Positions 44,444-54,231 of a stretch of 64,000 bases of DNA are shown here, in pieces. The translations under genes were made by a program, and so were the position numbers. This stretch comes from Rhodospirillales bacterium. Its GTDB lineage: Bacteria > Pseudomonadota > Alphaproteobacteria > Rhodospirillales > Defluviicoccaceae. The notes under the pieces are model-generated. The model was not told the origin of the DNA, ran no database searches, and saw nothing but the letters and a program-made list of their open reading frames with translations. Location of the stretch: positions 33,944-97,943 of the forward strand of contig JAEULH010000041.1 of the NCBI GenBank assembly GCA_016793925.1. Direction: 5' to 3'. Positions within the stretch are counted from its first letter, which is position 1, and the number at the start of each line of letters is the position of its first letter.

Positions 44444-45812
44444 TGCGCGCCTCCACCCGCTCCTCGCGCAGCACCTCCTTGACCTCGAACATCGAGATCA
44501 TCGGCAGGAAGCGGACGAAAAGGAAAAACAGGAAGAAGAACAGGCCGATCGTGCCGGCAAGCAGCGACCAGTCCCAGAACGTGGCGACGTACCAGCCCCA
44601 CGAGGACGGCAGGAAGTCGTGGTAGAGCGTCGTTACGACCAGCATGTAGCGCTCGAACCACATGCCGGTCGTGACCGAGGCGCCGATGAGAAACAGCAAC
44701 ACCGGGTTGCGGCGCACCGCTTCGAACCACAGTCCCTGAAGGACGACGAAGTTCAGGATCACCGCCGACCAGTAGCTCCAGGCGTAGGCGCCGGTGAAGC
44801 GGTCGATGAGGGTCGAGCGTTCGAAGGGATCGCCGGAGTACCACGCGGTGAAGGCGTCCATGATGTAGCCGTAGGACGTTATCAGCCCGCTGGCGAGCAG
44901 CACCTTGGCGAGCAGGTCGAGGTGACGGGTCGTGACCAGGCTGTCGAGGCGGAAGGTGTGGCGGAGGACGACCGCGATCATGGCGACGACGCCGAAGCCG
45001 GAGAACATCGCGCCCATGACGAAGTAGGGCGGGAAGATGGTCGTCTGCCAGCCGGCAAGCTGCCCGACCGAGAACAGCATGGCGACGCCGCTGTGGACCG
45101 ATACGACGAGGGGCACGGCCAGCGCCGCGCAGATCCGGTAGGTACGTCGCCAGCGCTGCCAGTGAGCTGCGGAGCCCCGCCACCCCAGCGACAGCACGCC
45201 GAAGAACACCTGGCCGAGGCGGCCGCGAGCCTTGTCGCGGACGGTCGCCAGATCCGGGATCAGGCCGATGTAGAAAAAGATGATCGAGACGAGCAGGTAG
45301 ATGACGTTGGCGAACACGTCCCAGACCAGAGGGCTGCGGAACTGGGGCCACAGCGCCATGACGTTGGGATAGGGCAGAAGCCAGTAGAAGAACCACGGTC
45401 GACCGAGGTGGATGATCGGGAACATCGCGGCGCAGAACACGGCGAACAGGGTCATCGCTTCGGCGAACCGGTTGAGCGAGTTGCGCCATTGCTGGCTCAG
45501 CAGCAGCAACAGCGCGGAAATCAACGTGCCGGCGTTGCCGAGCCCGATCCACCAGACGTAGTTGGCGATGGCGAGACCCCAGAAGACGGGCGAGTTGATG
45601 CCCCAGATCCCGACGCCGGCATAGAAGAGGTAGCCGATGGCGACGACGAGAAGGAGTGTGAACAGGGCGCTGGCCGCGAGCCCGATGAGCCAGCGCCGGC
45701 GCAGCGGGTAGTGCAGCGGGATCATCGCGATCTGGTCGCTCACCGAGCCGTAAGGCTGCAGCGGCAGGGTCTCGGTGGGGGCCTGCGGATTGACCGATCG
45801 CTCGTCCGCCAT
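44427..45812 (-). CDS. actC: Alternative Complex III subunit ActC (NrfD-like)
   Basis: A 461-residue membrane protein with about ten TM helices of the NrfD/PsrC family. Typical phrases are INSPVFWGLAIANYVWWIG, HLGRPWFFYWLLPYPN, VVSVHSGVAMLFSVGQL and GWQTTIFPPYFVMGAMFSG. It contributes the quinol-oxidation site next to the ActB iron-sulfur arm. It lies 4 bp after actB. Confidence 0.94.
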   Translation of the reverse strand: MADERSVNPQAPTETLPLQPYGSVSDQIAMIPLHYPLRRRWLIGLAASALFTLLLVVAIGYLFYAGVGIWGINSPVFWGLAIANYVWWIGLGNAGTLISALLLLLSQQWRNSLNRFAEAMTLFAVFCAAMFPIIHLGRPWFFYWLLPYPNVMALWPQFRSPLVWDVFANVIYLLVSIIFFYIGLIPDLATVRDKARGRLGQVFFGVLSLGWRGSAAHWQRWRRTYRICAALAVPLVVSVHSGVAMLFSVGQLAGWQTTIFPPYFVMGAMFSGFGVVAMIAVVLRHTFRLDSLVTTRHLDLLAKVLLASGLITSYGYIMDAFTAWYSGDPFERSTLIDRFTGAYAWSYWSAVILNFVVLQGLWFEAVRRNPVLLFLIGASVTTGMWFERYMLVVTTLYHDFLPSSWGWYVATFWDWSLLAGTIGLFFFLFFLFVRFLPMISMFEVKEVLREERVEARNARSQ

Positions 45813-45816
45813 CGCC

Positions 45817-48800
45817 TCAGGCCTCCTCGTCCGAGGCGTCGTTGAGGATGCGCGCCTGGTAGGTCGTACGCGGGCGGGTGTTGAGTTCGCGGAGCAAGGC
45901 GTACCGGCGCGGGCTCTGCTGGCGCCGGCTGACGGCGCTGTCCGGGTCCGCCTGGTTGCCGAAGACGATCGCCTGGGTGGGGCAGGCGCTCTGGCAGGCG
46001 GTGACGACCTCGCCGTCGCGGATCGCCCGGCCCTGCTTCTGCGCCTCGATCCGGGCGGCGCTGATCCGCTGCACGCAGTAGGTGCACTTCTCCATGACCC
46101 CGCGCGCGCGTACCGTCACGTTCGGATTGCGCTGCGCCTGGATCGACGGCGAGTCGGTGGCGCCGAACTCGAAAAAGTTGAAACGGCGGACCTTGTACGG
46201 GCAATAGCTGGCGCAGGTGCGGGTGCCGACGCAGCGGTTGTAGACCATCTCGTTGAGGCCTTCGGGGCCATGCACCGTGGCGTTGACCGGGCAGCCGACC
46301 TCGCACGGCGCCTTCTCGCAGTGCATGCACGGCAACGGCTGGAACAGGGTCCGGTCCGGCTGGTCCAGGCCGCCCTCGTAGTAGCGGTCGACGCGGATCC
46401 AATGCATCTCCCGTCCCGCCTCGACCTGCTCCTTGCCGACCACGGGAATGTTGTTCTCCGCCTGGCAGGCGAGGACGCAGGCGTTGCAGCCGATGCACAG
46501 GTCCAGATCGATGGACATCGCCCAGGCGTACTTCGGGTCGTCCCATTGCGGGTAGAACGTCGGCAGCGGGGGCTCGTCCGGATGAGCGGTGCGCGCCTCG
46601 GCGACGGACACGGTGCGGACGAAGTCCCCGCCGGCCATGGTCGCGTGGTTCTGGGTGGTGGCGAGCCGCAACCTCTCACCCGTCCGGCGCAACGCCGCGT
46701 CCTGCACCGTCCACGGCTCCGCGGCGGTGCGCACGGCGTAGGCGTTGTAGCCGGCGTCGTTGCCGACCCGCCCGGCGCGGGACCGTCCGTAGCCCAGGAA
46801 GACCGTGACGGTGCGCTCGGCCTGTCCCGGCATGATCCACACCGGGCCCCGGACCGAGCGATCGTTCACCGTCAGTTCCGCCTCGTCGCCGGTGCCGAGA
46901 CCCAGCTCCTCGGCAAGCCTGGCGCTGACGGCGAGGACATTTTCCCAGGTAAGTTTGGTGAGCGGCTTCGGCAATTCCTGCAGCCAGGCGACGTTGCCCA
47001 GGCGGCCGTCCCAGACGCACGGGTCGGGGCGGAAGACCGCCTCGAGCCCCGACGCCGCGCCGGCGTCGGTCGCGTCGGTCGCGTCGGTCGCCGGAGGTTC
47101 AGCCGCAACCTGGGGCGCAGGCGTCTCGGTCGCGACCGCGCTGTTGGCGACGAAGCCGTCGCTCAGGACCTGACGCCAGCCGGCCTCCTCGCCGCCCAGG
47201 CGCGCATCCCACGTCTCGCGCACCAGCTCGTAGGCTGTCGCATTCAAACGCCCGAGCAGAGTCGCAAGCAGTTCGTGAACCGACGTCCCGCCGAACAGGG
47301 GTTTTACCGTCGGCTGCAGGATGCTCGCCGTCCCGTCGACGGCACGGGCGTCGCTCCAGCTCTCGAGCGGGTGGGTCAGCGGGATATGCCAATGACAGTT
47401 CGACGCGGTTTCGTCGTAGTAGATCCCGGCGTGAATGCGCAGGCCGACGCGATCCAGGCGGTTCGCGAAGTCAAGGTCCGCCGGCGCCGTATAGACGGGG
47501 TTGGCGCCGAGGATGACCAGCGTCTCGACCTCCCCCGCAGCCATCGCCTCGGCGAGCGCCGGCAGCGCGCCGGCGTCATCGGTCGCGGCGAGACCGACAG
47601 GGTCCGAGTAGACGACGGTGGCGCCGGCGTTGCCGAGCGCATGGTTGATCGCGTGGGCGCGGGCCTGCGCCTCGGCCGGCAGATGCGCGCCGACGGCGAG
47701 AAGGCCGCTGCCCCGGTGCGCGGCAAGCTCGTCGGCGGCGGTCGAAACCCAGCTCAGTTCGCGCGGCGTCAGCGCGGCGGCCGGCGTGCCTTCCCCCGCC
47801 TCGCCGAGCTTGCCGGCAAGGGCCGCGAGCAGGACCGGCAGCCGCTGCGAGGCGACGCTCAGCGTCGCTCCGGCGAGGGCGCCGGTCAGGGTCGGCGTGC
47901 TCTCGGCGACATGCAGGCGGGTCAGATTGCCGGCCTGCTGATGGTCGCGGCGGCGCTGCGACCACTGGGCGGCGTGGCGGACCTGGCTCGGTCCCGGCCC
48001 GAAAATGTCGTCCTCGAGGCTGACGACGACCGCCGCGTTCTCGAGGCGGTAATGCACGTCGAGCGGCCGGCCGAAGGCGCGCCGGGTGCCCTGATGGCGC
48101 AGGGCCACCCCTACGGGCTCGAAAGAGTGCACCCGGGCGCGCGGGAACGCTCTTTGCAGGTCATCAAGCTGACGGCGCAGCGTCGGCGACGTCACCGTCT
48201 CGGTCAGGATCCTGAAGTCGCCGCCGCTGTTCTCGCCGAGGCGCTCGCGCAGCGCCACCACTACGCCCTGAAAGGCGTCCCAGGTGGCGATCCGGCCGAG
48301 GAAGGTGATCGCGCGCGACCGGTCCGGATCGTAGAGCTCGAGGATCGACGCCTGCGCGAACGCGTCCGTGCTTCCGGCGCCGATCATGGGATGATCCGGA
48401 TTGCCCTCCAGCCTGGTCGGCCGGCCGACATGGGTCTCCGCCAGGACGGGCTGGGCGTATCCTTCAAAAAGCGCCGCCGTGGCGAAGTAGAGCGGCTTGC
48501 CGGGAACCAGCATCTCGGGCTGGTTGACGTAAGGCAGCGCTTTCTCGTCGGGCATGTCGCCGCAGGCGGCGAGGCCGCCCAGCATCATCGGCGCCGCCAT
48601 CAGCCGCAGGAAGGTGCGCCGGCTGGTCTCCGAAAGCTCGAGGACGGCCGGGAACTCGGCCTCGACGAACCGGCGGAAATCGTCCGTCTCGGCGAGGTCC
48701 TCGAGACTGCGCCAGAACCGCCGGCCGCCGCCCGACTCCAGGCGCCGGCGAAGTGCGGCCAGATCCGGCGCGGTCCCCGTCGTCGGGTCGTTCGGCGGCG

Positions 48801-48828
48801 GACGGTCGGCCGGCGGGAAGGAGGTCAT
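45817..48828 (-). CDS. actB: Alternative Complex III subunit ActB (molybdopterin-oxidoreductase-like plus Fe-S ferredoxin domain)
   Basis: A 1003-residue periplasmic protein. A Tat signal lies internally at about residues 69-90 (SRRTFLRLMAAPMMLGGLAA) and ends in a Cys that may be lipidated. Residues 90-720 resemble the large subunit of molybdopterin oxidoreductases without the cofactor-binding residues. Residues 750-960 hold four Cys clusters: CIGCNACVLAC, CMHCEKAPCEVGC, CVGTRTCASYC and CTYCVQR with CQSAC, for 4Fe-4S/3Fe-4S centres. This fusion is unique to ACIII. It oxidises quinol with ActC and passes electrons on to ActA/ActE. Confidence 0.96.
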   Translation of the reverse strand: MTSFPPADRPPPNDPTTGTAPDLAALRRRLESGGGRRFWRSLEDLAETDDFRRFVEAEFPAVLELSETSRRTFLRLMAAPMMLGGLAACGDMPDEKALPYVNQPEMLVPGKPLYFATAALFEGYAQPVLAETHVGRPTRLEGNPDHPMIGAGSTDAFAQASILELYDPDRSRAITFLGRIATWDAFQGVVVALRERLGENSGGDFRILTETVTSPTLRRQLDDLQRAFPRARVHSFEPVGVALRHQGTRRAFGRPLDVHYRLENAAVVVSLEDDIFGPGPSQVRHAAQWSQRRRDHQQAGNLTRLHVAESTPTLTGALAGATLSVASQRLPVLLAALAGKLGEAGEGTPAAALTPRELSWVSTAADELAAHRGSGLLAVGAHLPAEAQARAHAINHALGNAGATVVYSDPVGLAATDDAGALPALAEAMAAGEVETLVILGANPVYTAPADLDFANRLDRVGLRIHAGIYYDETASNCHWHIPLTHPLESWSDARAVDGTASILQPTVKPLFGGTSVHELLATLLGRLNATAYELVRETWDARLGGEEAGWRQVLSDGFVANSAVATETPAPQVAAEPPATDATDATDAGAASGLEAVFRPDPCVWDGRLGNVAWLQELPKPLTKLTWENVLAVSARLAEELGLGTGDEAELTVNDRSVRGPVWIMPGQAERTVTVFLGYGRSRAGRVGNDAGYNAYAVRTAAEPWTVQDAALRRTGERLRLATTQNHATMAGGDFVRTVSVAEARTAHPDEPPLPTFYPQWDDPKYAWAMSIDLDLCIGCNACVLACQAENNIPVVGKEQVEAGREMHWIRVDRYYEGGLDQPDRTLFQPLPCMHCEKAPCEVGCPVNATVHGPEGLNEMVYNRCVGTRTCASYCPYKVRRFNFFEFGATDSPSIQAQRNPNVTVRARGVMEKCTYCVQRISAARIEAQKQGRAIRDGEVVTACQSACPTQAIVFGNQADPDSAVSRRQQSPRRYALLRELNTRPRTTYQARILNDASDEEA

Positions 48829-48835
48829 CGCGCGC

Positions 48836-49492
48836 CTACCGGTGACAGATGTAGCAGTGGGTGAGATTGCCGACGTCGATATGGTAGCGCTCGACCAGCG
48901 TCTTGCCGAAAGCCTCGGCGTCCGCCGGCGGCGTCCAGGTCATGTCGAACACCGCCTCGCGCGGCCGCAGGTTCGGCGCCGGATTGCGGTGACAGTCCAG
49001 GCACCACTGCATCAACAACGGTTGGGCGCGACGCATCAGCGGCATCGTGTCGACCCGGCCGTGGCAGGTCACGCAGCCGACGCCCTTGGCGACATGGATG
49101 CTGTGGTTGAAATAGACGAACTGCGGCAGCTTGTTGACCCAGGTCCAGCGCAACGGCGTACCGGTCGCGAGGCTCTTGCGGACCGGCTCCAGCAACGGCG
49201 CGTCGGTCCAGATCTGAGAATGGCAGGTCATGCAGGTATGGGTCGGCGGAAAGCCGGCGGTCGCACTTTCCTCGACGCTGGTGTGACAGTAGCGGCAGTC
49301 CAGCCCGAGGCCGGCCACGTGGTGCTGGTGACTGAACGGCACCGGCTGCTCGCGCACGACATCCTGCCTGGTCATGTAGTCGGAGCGGACGACACCGCCG
49401 CCAACGACCAGCAGGCCGACGACGCTGGCCGCCGCGGCGATCATTGCGATCCGCAACCAGATATCGGCGCCGGGAGAAAATATCTGCGCCAA
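48836..49492 (-). CDS. actA: Alternative Complex III subunit ActA, pentahaem cytochrome c
   Basis: A 218-residue periplasmic multihaem cytochrome anchored by an N-terminal TM helix. Five CxxCH motifs are visible: CRYCH, CMTCH, CVTCH, CLDCH and CYICH, the last at the very C terminus. PVPFSHQHHVAGLGLDCRYC is typical of the family. It is the first gene of the 12-gene operon. The start is TTG 49492 with GGAG 6 bases upstream. The 182-bp region before it is shared with the divergent msrA gene and must hold the operon promoter, which I could not locate with confidence. Confidence 0.95.
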   Translation of the reverse strand: MAQIFSPGADIWLRIAMIAAAASVVGLLVVGGGVVRSDYMTRQDVVREQPVPFSHQHHVAGLGLDCRYCHTSVEESATAGFPPTHTCMTCHSQIWTDAPLLEPVRKSLATGTPLRWTWVNKLPQFVYFNHSIHVAKGVGCVTCHGRVDTMPLMRRAQPLLMQWCLDCHRNPAPNLRPREAVFDMTWTPPADAEAFGKTLVERYHIDVGNLTHCYICHR

Positions 49493-49674
49493 TCACAACT
49501 CCGCGAGGCACTACCGCCTGCTCTGGCGACGAGCGGCCCAAGACACCTTCTACCAGTGTGCGTGCTATGCCAGATGAACCTGGGTTAAGGCGGCGGCTGT
49601 AGTTGAAGTAGCCCCGCCGACTCTTTCACGGCCTGGCGTCCGGAAATCCTGAGAATTTTGAGACGGAGGCGACA

Positions 49675-50391
49675 ATGCGGATTGAGAGAGCCGAAGCCGG
49701 GGCAGGCGCTAAGGCCGGGGCGCCCGGCGCGGTGCGTGGCGCCCTTAGAGAGGCGGTTCGTGGCGTCATCGGCGCGATGCTTTTCCTGGCGCTGCTTGTG
49801 GCGCCGGCTTCTCCCTCGCCGAAAGCTCAGGACCTGCAACCGCCGCCGCAGGCCGGCCTGGAACGGGCCGTCTTCGCGGGCGGCTGCTTCTGGTGCATGG
49901 TCCACCCGTTCGACGAGATCGAGGGCGTGAAGTCCGTAACGTCCGGCTATACCGGCGGCACCCTCGCCAACCCGACCTACGAGCAGGTCTCCGCCGGCGG
50001 CACCGGTCACCTCGAGTCGGTCGAGGTCGTCTTCGATCCTGCGAAGGTCGGCTATCAGACCCTGCTCGACGTCTACTGGCGCAACATCGATCCGTTCGAC
50101 AGCGGCGGCCAATTCTGCGACCGCGGCGCATCGTACCGATCGGCCATCTTTGTCGCCAACGACGAGCAACGCGCGGCGGCGGAAGCGTCGAAGCGCGCGC
50201 TGCAACAGCGCTTCGGCCAGCCGATCGCGACCGACATCCGCCCGGCCGGCCCGTTCTATCGGGCGGAGACGTATCACCAGGACTATTACAAGAAGAACCC
50301 GCTCCGCTACCGGTTCTACCGCTACAACTGCGGTCGCGACGCCCGGCTGGAGGCGGTGTGGGGCACGGAAGCCGGCGGCGGCGAGCATTAG
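49675..50391 (+). CDS. msrA: Peptide-methionine (S)-S-oxide reductase MsrA, exported
   Basis: A 238-residue enzyme with the active-site motif [18 protein letters not shown], the [21 protein letters not shown] core, and a C-terminal [11 protein letters not shown] with the resolving Cys. It reduces methionine-S-sulfoxide in damaged proteins. An N-terminal extension of about 55 residues includes a hydrophobic helix ([17 protein letters not shown]), so it is probably exported to the periplasm. ATG 49675 has an ACGGAGG site. It is divergent from the ACIII operon, whose periplasmic cytochromes would be natural repair clients; that link is an inference. Confidence 0.92.
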   Translation: MRIERAEAGAGAKAGAPGAVRGALREAVRGVIGAMLFLALLVAPASPSPKAQDLQPPPQAGLERAVFAGGCFWCMVHPFDEIEGVKSVTSGYTGGTLANPTYEQVSAGGTGHLESVEVVFDPAKVGYQTLLDVYWRNIDPFDSGGQFCDRGASYRSAIFVANDEQRAAAEASKRALQQRFGQPIATDIRPAGPFYRAETYHQDYYKKNPLRYRFYRYNCGRDARLEAVWGTEAGGGEH

Positions 50392-50404
50392 GCGCGGACG
50401 CGCA

Positions 50405-51349
50405 TCAGGGCGCCGACGCTTCCTCCGGCGACTGGCGGGTGCCGCCGCTGACCGCCTTCGCCTCGACGAAAATGCGCCGGATGTCGGGATGCGCCTCGCG
50501 AATACGGGCTTCGAGCCGGTCGACGGCCGTTGCCACCGCATTGGCTGAAAGATCGGGACGGAAGCGGACGTTGAGCGCAAGCATGATCTCGTGCGGGCCG
50601 AAATGCATCGTCAGCGGCGGCAGAGCCTCCTCGACATCGCGGTCGGCCGCGACGAGCGCGCGGATGTCGGCCTGAACAACTGGGTCGGCGCCCTCCCCGA
50701 TGAGAAGGCCTTTGCTCTCATAGGCGAGGAAGATGGCGACCACCCCGAGGATGACGCCGATCACGATGGAGGCGCTGCCGTCGAGGTAGGGGTTGTCGAG
50801 CCGCTGGCCGAGGTAGATGCCGACAAGGGCGACAAGGAGACCGAGAAGCGCCGCGCTGTCTTCGAGCAGCACCGTAAAGAGCGTCGGATCCTCGCTGCTA
50901 TGGATGGCCTCCCAGACGCTCTTTTCGCCACGCTGCGCCAGCAGTTCGCGCAGCGCCACCGTCCAGGAAAACCCCTCGAACAGTATGGCGGCGCCGAGCA
51001 CGGCGTAGTTCCAGGTCGGGTCGGTGATCGGCCTGGGGTGACGAAGATGGGCGATGCCTTCGTAGAACGACATCCCGCCGCCGACCGCAAAGATCAGGAT
51101 CGCGACGATCAGGGTCCAGAAATAAAGCTCCTTCCCGTACCCGAAGGGATGAGCGGCGTCGGCCGGCCTGCGACTTCGCCGCAGCCCGAGCAGGAGCAGG
51201 CCCTGATTGCCGGTGTCGACGATCGAGTGGATGCCCTCCGAGAGCATGGCCGAACTGCCGGTGAAGGCGGCGGCGACGAACTTGCTGGCGGCGATCGCGA
51301 GGTTGGCGCCGAGGGCCGCGAAAATGGTGGTCTTCGATTCCTTGGCCAT
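50405..51349 (-). CDS. Cation diffusion facilitator (metal efflux) transporter
   Basis: A 314-residue inner-membrane exporter with six TM helices (residues 10-205). Metal-binding positions are seen in SEGIHSIVDTGNQGLLLLG (HxxxD, TM2) and NPYLDGSASIVIGV (D..., TM5). A C-terminal cytoplasmic domain has the usual EALPPLTMHFGPHEIMLALN region. CDF proteins exchange Zn2+, Fe2+, Mn2+ or Co2+ for protons; the metal cannot be fixed here. It converges on msrA with only a 13-bp gap. Confidence 0.9.
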   Translation of the reverse strand: MAKESKTTIFAALGANLAIAASKFVAAAFTGSSAMLSEGIHSIVDTGNQGLLLLGLRRSRRPADAAHPFGYGKELYFWTLIVAILIFAVGGGMSFYEGIAHLRHPRPITDPTWNYAVLGAAILFEGFSWTVALRELLAQRGEKSVWEAIHSSEDPTLFTVLLEDSAALLGLLVALVGIYLGQRLDNPYLDGSASIVIGVILGVVAIFLAYESKGLLIGEGADPVVQADIRALVAADRDVEEALPPLTMHFGPHEIMLALNVRFRPDLSANAVATAVDRLEARIREAHPDIRRIFVEAKAVSGGTRQSPEEASAP

Positions 51350-51599
51350 CGTCCTGCTTCTCTCGTTGGGGCGCCCGAGCGATCGAACCCCGGGACACGC
51401 CAGTCTCGATTAACAGACGCCTGGCCGTCGATCCCTAACCGCTGAAGGGTTGTCGCCTCGCAACATGTCAGAGCCCGTTGGCTACGCCTTGCCGAGATAG
51501 CGGTCGGCAGCGGCGAACTGCCATGTGCACCTCAGCGTTCGGTACTCTGGCAGCTTTCTGGCCGCCGCGAGGCGGGTGCGGCGGCGGGGAGGTGCCGGA

Positions 51600-53024
51600 T
51601 CAGGCAAGGACCTTTATGGCAATGTTCTGGTTGATCCGGAACAGGTTCTCCGGGTCGTACCTCTGCTTGAGTTCCGTCAGGCGTCCGTAGTTGGAACCGT
51701 ACGCCGCACGCACGCGCTCCTCGTCTTCTGGAATGAAGTTCACGTAGACGCCGCCGGTGGCGTGCGGTGCTGTGGCCTCGAAGAACTCCCGGGCCCAGGC
51801 GACACATCCCGCATCTTCAATCGGGTCATCCCAGCGCGTGTGCACGTTCATCACGAAGTCGGCGTTCCGGTGCGGATAGGCCATGGCGTCGGCCGGCACG
51901 CGTTTGATCGCACCACCTACTTGGCCGAAGAAAATCTCGCACTGCGGCGTCGGCAACTGCCCTGCATAGCGCACCGTCAGGTCGATCAGCTGGTCGCTGA
52001 GGTTCGTCAAGTTGTGGGATTTCCAGTAGTTGCGGGCTCCGGGCGTGAGCAGCGGGTCGAAAGCCGACTGCCATTCCACGAACGGCATCGGCCCGGCGTG
52101 GATACCATGCGGCTCACCCAGCGCTCGCAGCGAAGCGACCGCCTGCTCGCCCCCGCCCGGCCTGCCAACGTGGCAGAGCGCAAACACGACGACCTCGCGG
52201 CCGTGCACCGCGGGCGGCAGGAAGGGCAGCGGCGGTGCCTTGCGCAGTATTACCCACAACGCGAGGTCGTCCGCTGCGGCGGCGGCCAGCTCGCGATACC
52301 GTCGCAAGAGCTCGCCCGCACGCTCGTAAGGGTGGACGACAAGGCCTGCGAAGACCTCAGGGCCCACCTCATGAAGGCGGAACCTGAAGGACGTGACCAC
52401 ACCGAGATTACCGCCGCCACCGCGTATACCCCAGAATAGGTCCGGGTTTTCGCGCTCGTTCGCGCGTTCCAATTCGCCTGCAGCCGTGACCACGTCGGCG
52501 CCAATCAGATTGTCGATGGTCATGCCGTACTTGCGACTGAGCCAGCCGAAGCCGCCGCCCAGCGTGAGCCCAGCAACACCGGTAGTGGAGTTGATGCCGA
52601 GCGGCGTTGCGAGCCCGAACGCCTGTGCCTCCCGGTCGAAGTCGCCGAGCGTAGCCCCTGGTTCCACCTCGGCGATGCGCTCCCAGGGATCGATCCGTAC
52701 CGACCGCATCGGCGCGACGTCAATGACGAGGCCGCCGTTGCAAAGAGCACTGCCGGCAATGTTGTGCCCGCCGCCGCGGACCGCCGTCAGCAGCCTGTAC
52801 TGGCGAGCAAAGCGCACAGCATGGAGCACGTCGGCCGCGCCGGCGCAGCGCACGAACAACCCCGGCCGCCGGTCGATCATGGCGTTCCAGATTTGGCGGA
52901 CATTCTCGTATTCGGGGGCAGTCGGGTCCACAAGGCTGCCACGCAGCCGGCCGCGCAGGTCCTCGACCTCCTGCTCCAGCGTGAGTTCCCGTCCGTCCAA
53001 GGATAGCAACTTGATCTGCGTCAT
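51600..53024 (-). CDS. FAD-linked (BBE-type) oxidoreductase
   Basis: A 474-residue flavoenzyme of the VAO/berberine-bridge family. The FAD-linking loop is TAVRGGGHNIAGSALCNGGL, with the His for 8-alpha-histidyl flavin. The second covalent Cys of bicovalent members is absent (TTGVAGLTLGGGFGW). The C-terminal BBE segment YDPENLFRINQNI is present. These enzymes oxidise sugars, alcohols or plant-type metabolites with O2. I choose ATG 53024 over the adjacent ATG 53027 for spacing from AGGAGG. Codon use seems slightly more AT-rich than neighbours, as in the AraC gene it faces. Confidence 0.86.
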   Translation of the reverse strand: MTQIKLLSLDGRELTLEQEVEDLRGRLRGSLVDPTAPEYENVRQIWNAMIDRRPGLFVRCAGAADVLHAVRFARQYRLLTAVRGGGHNIAGSALCNGGLVIDVAPMRSVRIDPWERIAEVEPGATLGDFDREAQAFGLATPLGINSTTGVAGLTLGGGFGWLSRKYGMTIDNLIGADVVTAAGELERANERENPDLFWGIRGGGGNLGVVTSFRFRLHEVGPEVFAGLVVHPYERAGELLRRYRELAAAAADDLALWVILRKAPPLPFLPPAVHGREVVVFALCHVGRPGGGEQAVASLRALGEPHGIHAGPMPFVEWQSAFDPLLTPGARNYWKSHNLTNLSDQLIDLTVRYAGQLPTPQCEIFFGQVGGAIKRVPADAMAYPHRNADFVMNVHTRWDDPIEDAGCVAWAREFFEATAPHATGGVYVNFIPEDEERVRAAYGSNYGRLTELKQRYDPENLFRINQNIAIKVLA

Positions 53025-53077
53025 CATGTCCTCCTCGCGGCGCTGTTCGCCGCGCTGTTGGTTGCCGGAGGGAGGCT

Positions 53078-53110
53078 GAATGCGCATTCGACTGCCTTGG
53101 CTTATGTCAA
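53078..53110 (-). promoter_or_regulatory. TTGACA box and perfect 12-bp palindrome before the FAD oxidoreductase gene
   Basis: On the minus strand TTGACA (53110-53105) is followed 15 bases on by the perfect palindrome GAATGCGCATTC (53089-53078), which covers the expected -10 position. No good -10 is present, which is typical for an activator-dependent promoter. The divergent AraC regulator at 53239 is the obvious candidate to bind it. Confidence 0.38.
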
Positions 53111-53238
53111 CAGTCTAGCCAGACGCCTGGGGATGGTGAATGATCGGGCGTTCGCTTAATCTGTCCGATCGTCCGGACCTGCATCCGATGGCTCGGCGGG
53201 TCTGGCGTCGATCGGCGTCTGCTGTCGGGTCGCGCGCT

Positions 53239-54231
53239 ATGGAACAGGATATCCTTTCCGACGTGCTCCGCAGCGTCCGCCTGTCTGGCGCGATCTTTTT
53301 CGAGGTCGACGTGGCGTCACCGTGGGTTGCCGCCGCGCCACCGAGCCGCAGCATCGCCTCGCTGGTGATCCCGGGCGCCCAGCACGTGATTGAGTACCAC
53401 GTTCTGGTCGAAGGGACTTGCTGGGCCCGAGTCACCATCCCCGGCAGCGGGCCACCCATCCGTCTGTCTGCTGGCAGCATCGTCGCCTTCCCACATGGGG
53501 ACGCGCACGTCCTGGCCAGCCATCCCGAGTTGAACGCAGAGCCGGATCTCAGCAACTTTGACCAAGCTGCCCGGGCGGAATCGCTCCCGTTTCACCTGGA
53601 CTACCGCGATGGTGGAACGCGGTCCGCGCAAATAATCTGCGGCTTCTTAGGTTGCGACGTGGCTCCGTTCAATCCTTTGATCACCAGCTTGCCACGCGTT
53701 ATGCACATTCCGAATGGATACGGTAGCAGCGGCGATGGCTTCCTGAGCCATCTGATCTGCGCCACGGTGCGCGAAACGCACGCCAAGGGTGTGGGTAGTG
53801 GCGGCGTGTTGTCGAAGCTGAGCGAACTCATCTTCATCGAAGTGATCCGTCGCTATGCGGAGGCGCTCCCACCGGACGCGGGGGGTTGGCTCGCCGGCCT
53901 GCGGGATGTCGGCGTCGGCCGCGCCCTTCGGCTACTGCACGCCGAACCGGTCCGCGACTGGACGGTGGCGGGTCTTGCACGCGAAGCCGGCGTGTCCAGA
54001 ACGGTGTTGGCCGAGCGATTCACTAGGTTGCTCGGCATGCCTCCGATGACCTACCTGGCCAATTGGCGGATGCAGCGCGCGGCGGCGCTGCTAAGCGCGG
54101 GACCAATGCCGTTGAGCCAGGTGGCAGACGAAGTGGGCTACGAGTCCGAGGCGTCGTTCAGTCGCGCCTTTAAGCGCGGCACCGGCGTCTCGCCAGGGCG
54201 TTGGCGCAAGAACGCAATCGCAGGACGGTGA
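53239..54231 (+). CDS. AraC-family transcriptional regulator with cupin N-terminal domain
   Basis: A 330-residue regulator. The N-terminal cupin-like sensor (about residues 10-160) includes HVIEYHVLVEGTCWARV and a later FPHGDAHVLASHPE, typical of AraC cupin_6 sensors. The C-terminal double helix-turn-helix (about residues 220-325) reads WTVAGLAREAGVSRTVLAER and LSQVADEVGYESEASFSRAF, ending in GVSPGRWRK. ATG 53239 is chosen; in-frame starts back to 53140 are possible. It is divergent from the FAD-linked oxidoreductase and probably controls it in response to a small molecule. Confidence 0.85.
   Translation: MEQDILSDVLRSVRLSGAIFFEVDVASPWVAAAPPSRSIASLVIPGAQHVIEYHVLVEGTCWARVTIPGSGPPIRLSAGSIVAFPHGDAHVLASHPELNAEPDLSNFDQAARAESLPFHLDYRDGGTRSAQIICGFLGCDVAPFNPLITSLPRVMHIPNGYGSSGDGFLSHLICATVRETHAKGVGSGGVLSKLSELIFIEVIRRYAEALPPDAGGWLAGLRDVGVGRALRLLHAEPVRDWTVAGLAREAGVSRTVLAERFTRLLGMPPMTYLANWRMQRAAALLSAGPMPLSQVADEVGYESEASFSRAFKRGTGVSPGRWRKNAIAGR

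Noticed and set aside
45775..48864. A 1029-residue plus-strand open frame opposite actB
   Set aside because: It lacks domains and is fully explained by codon bias of actB on the other strand.
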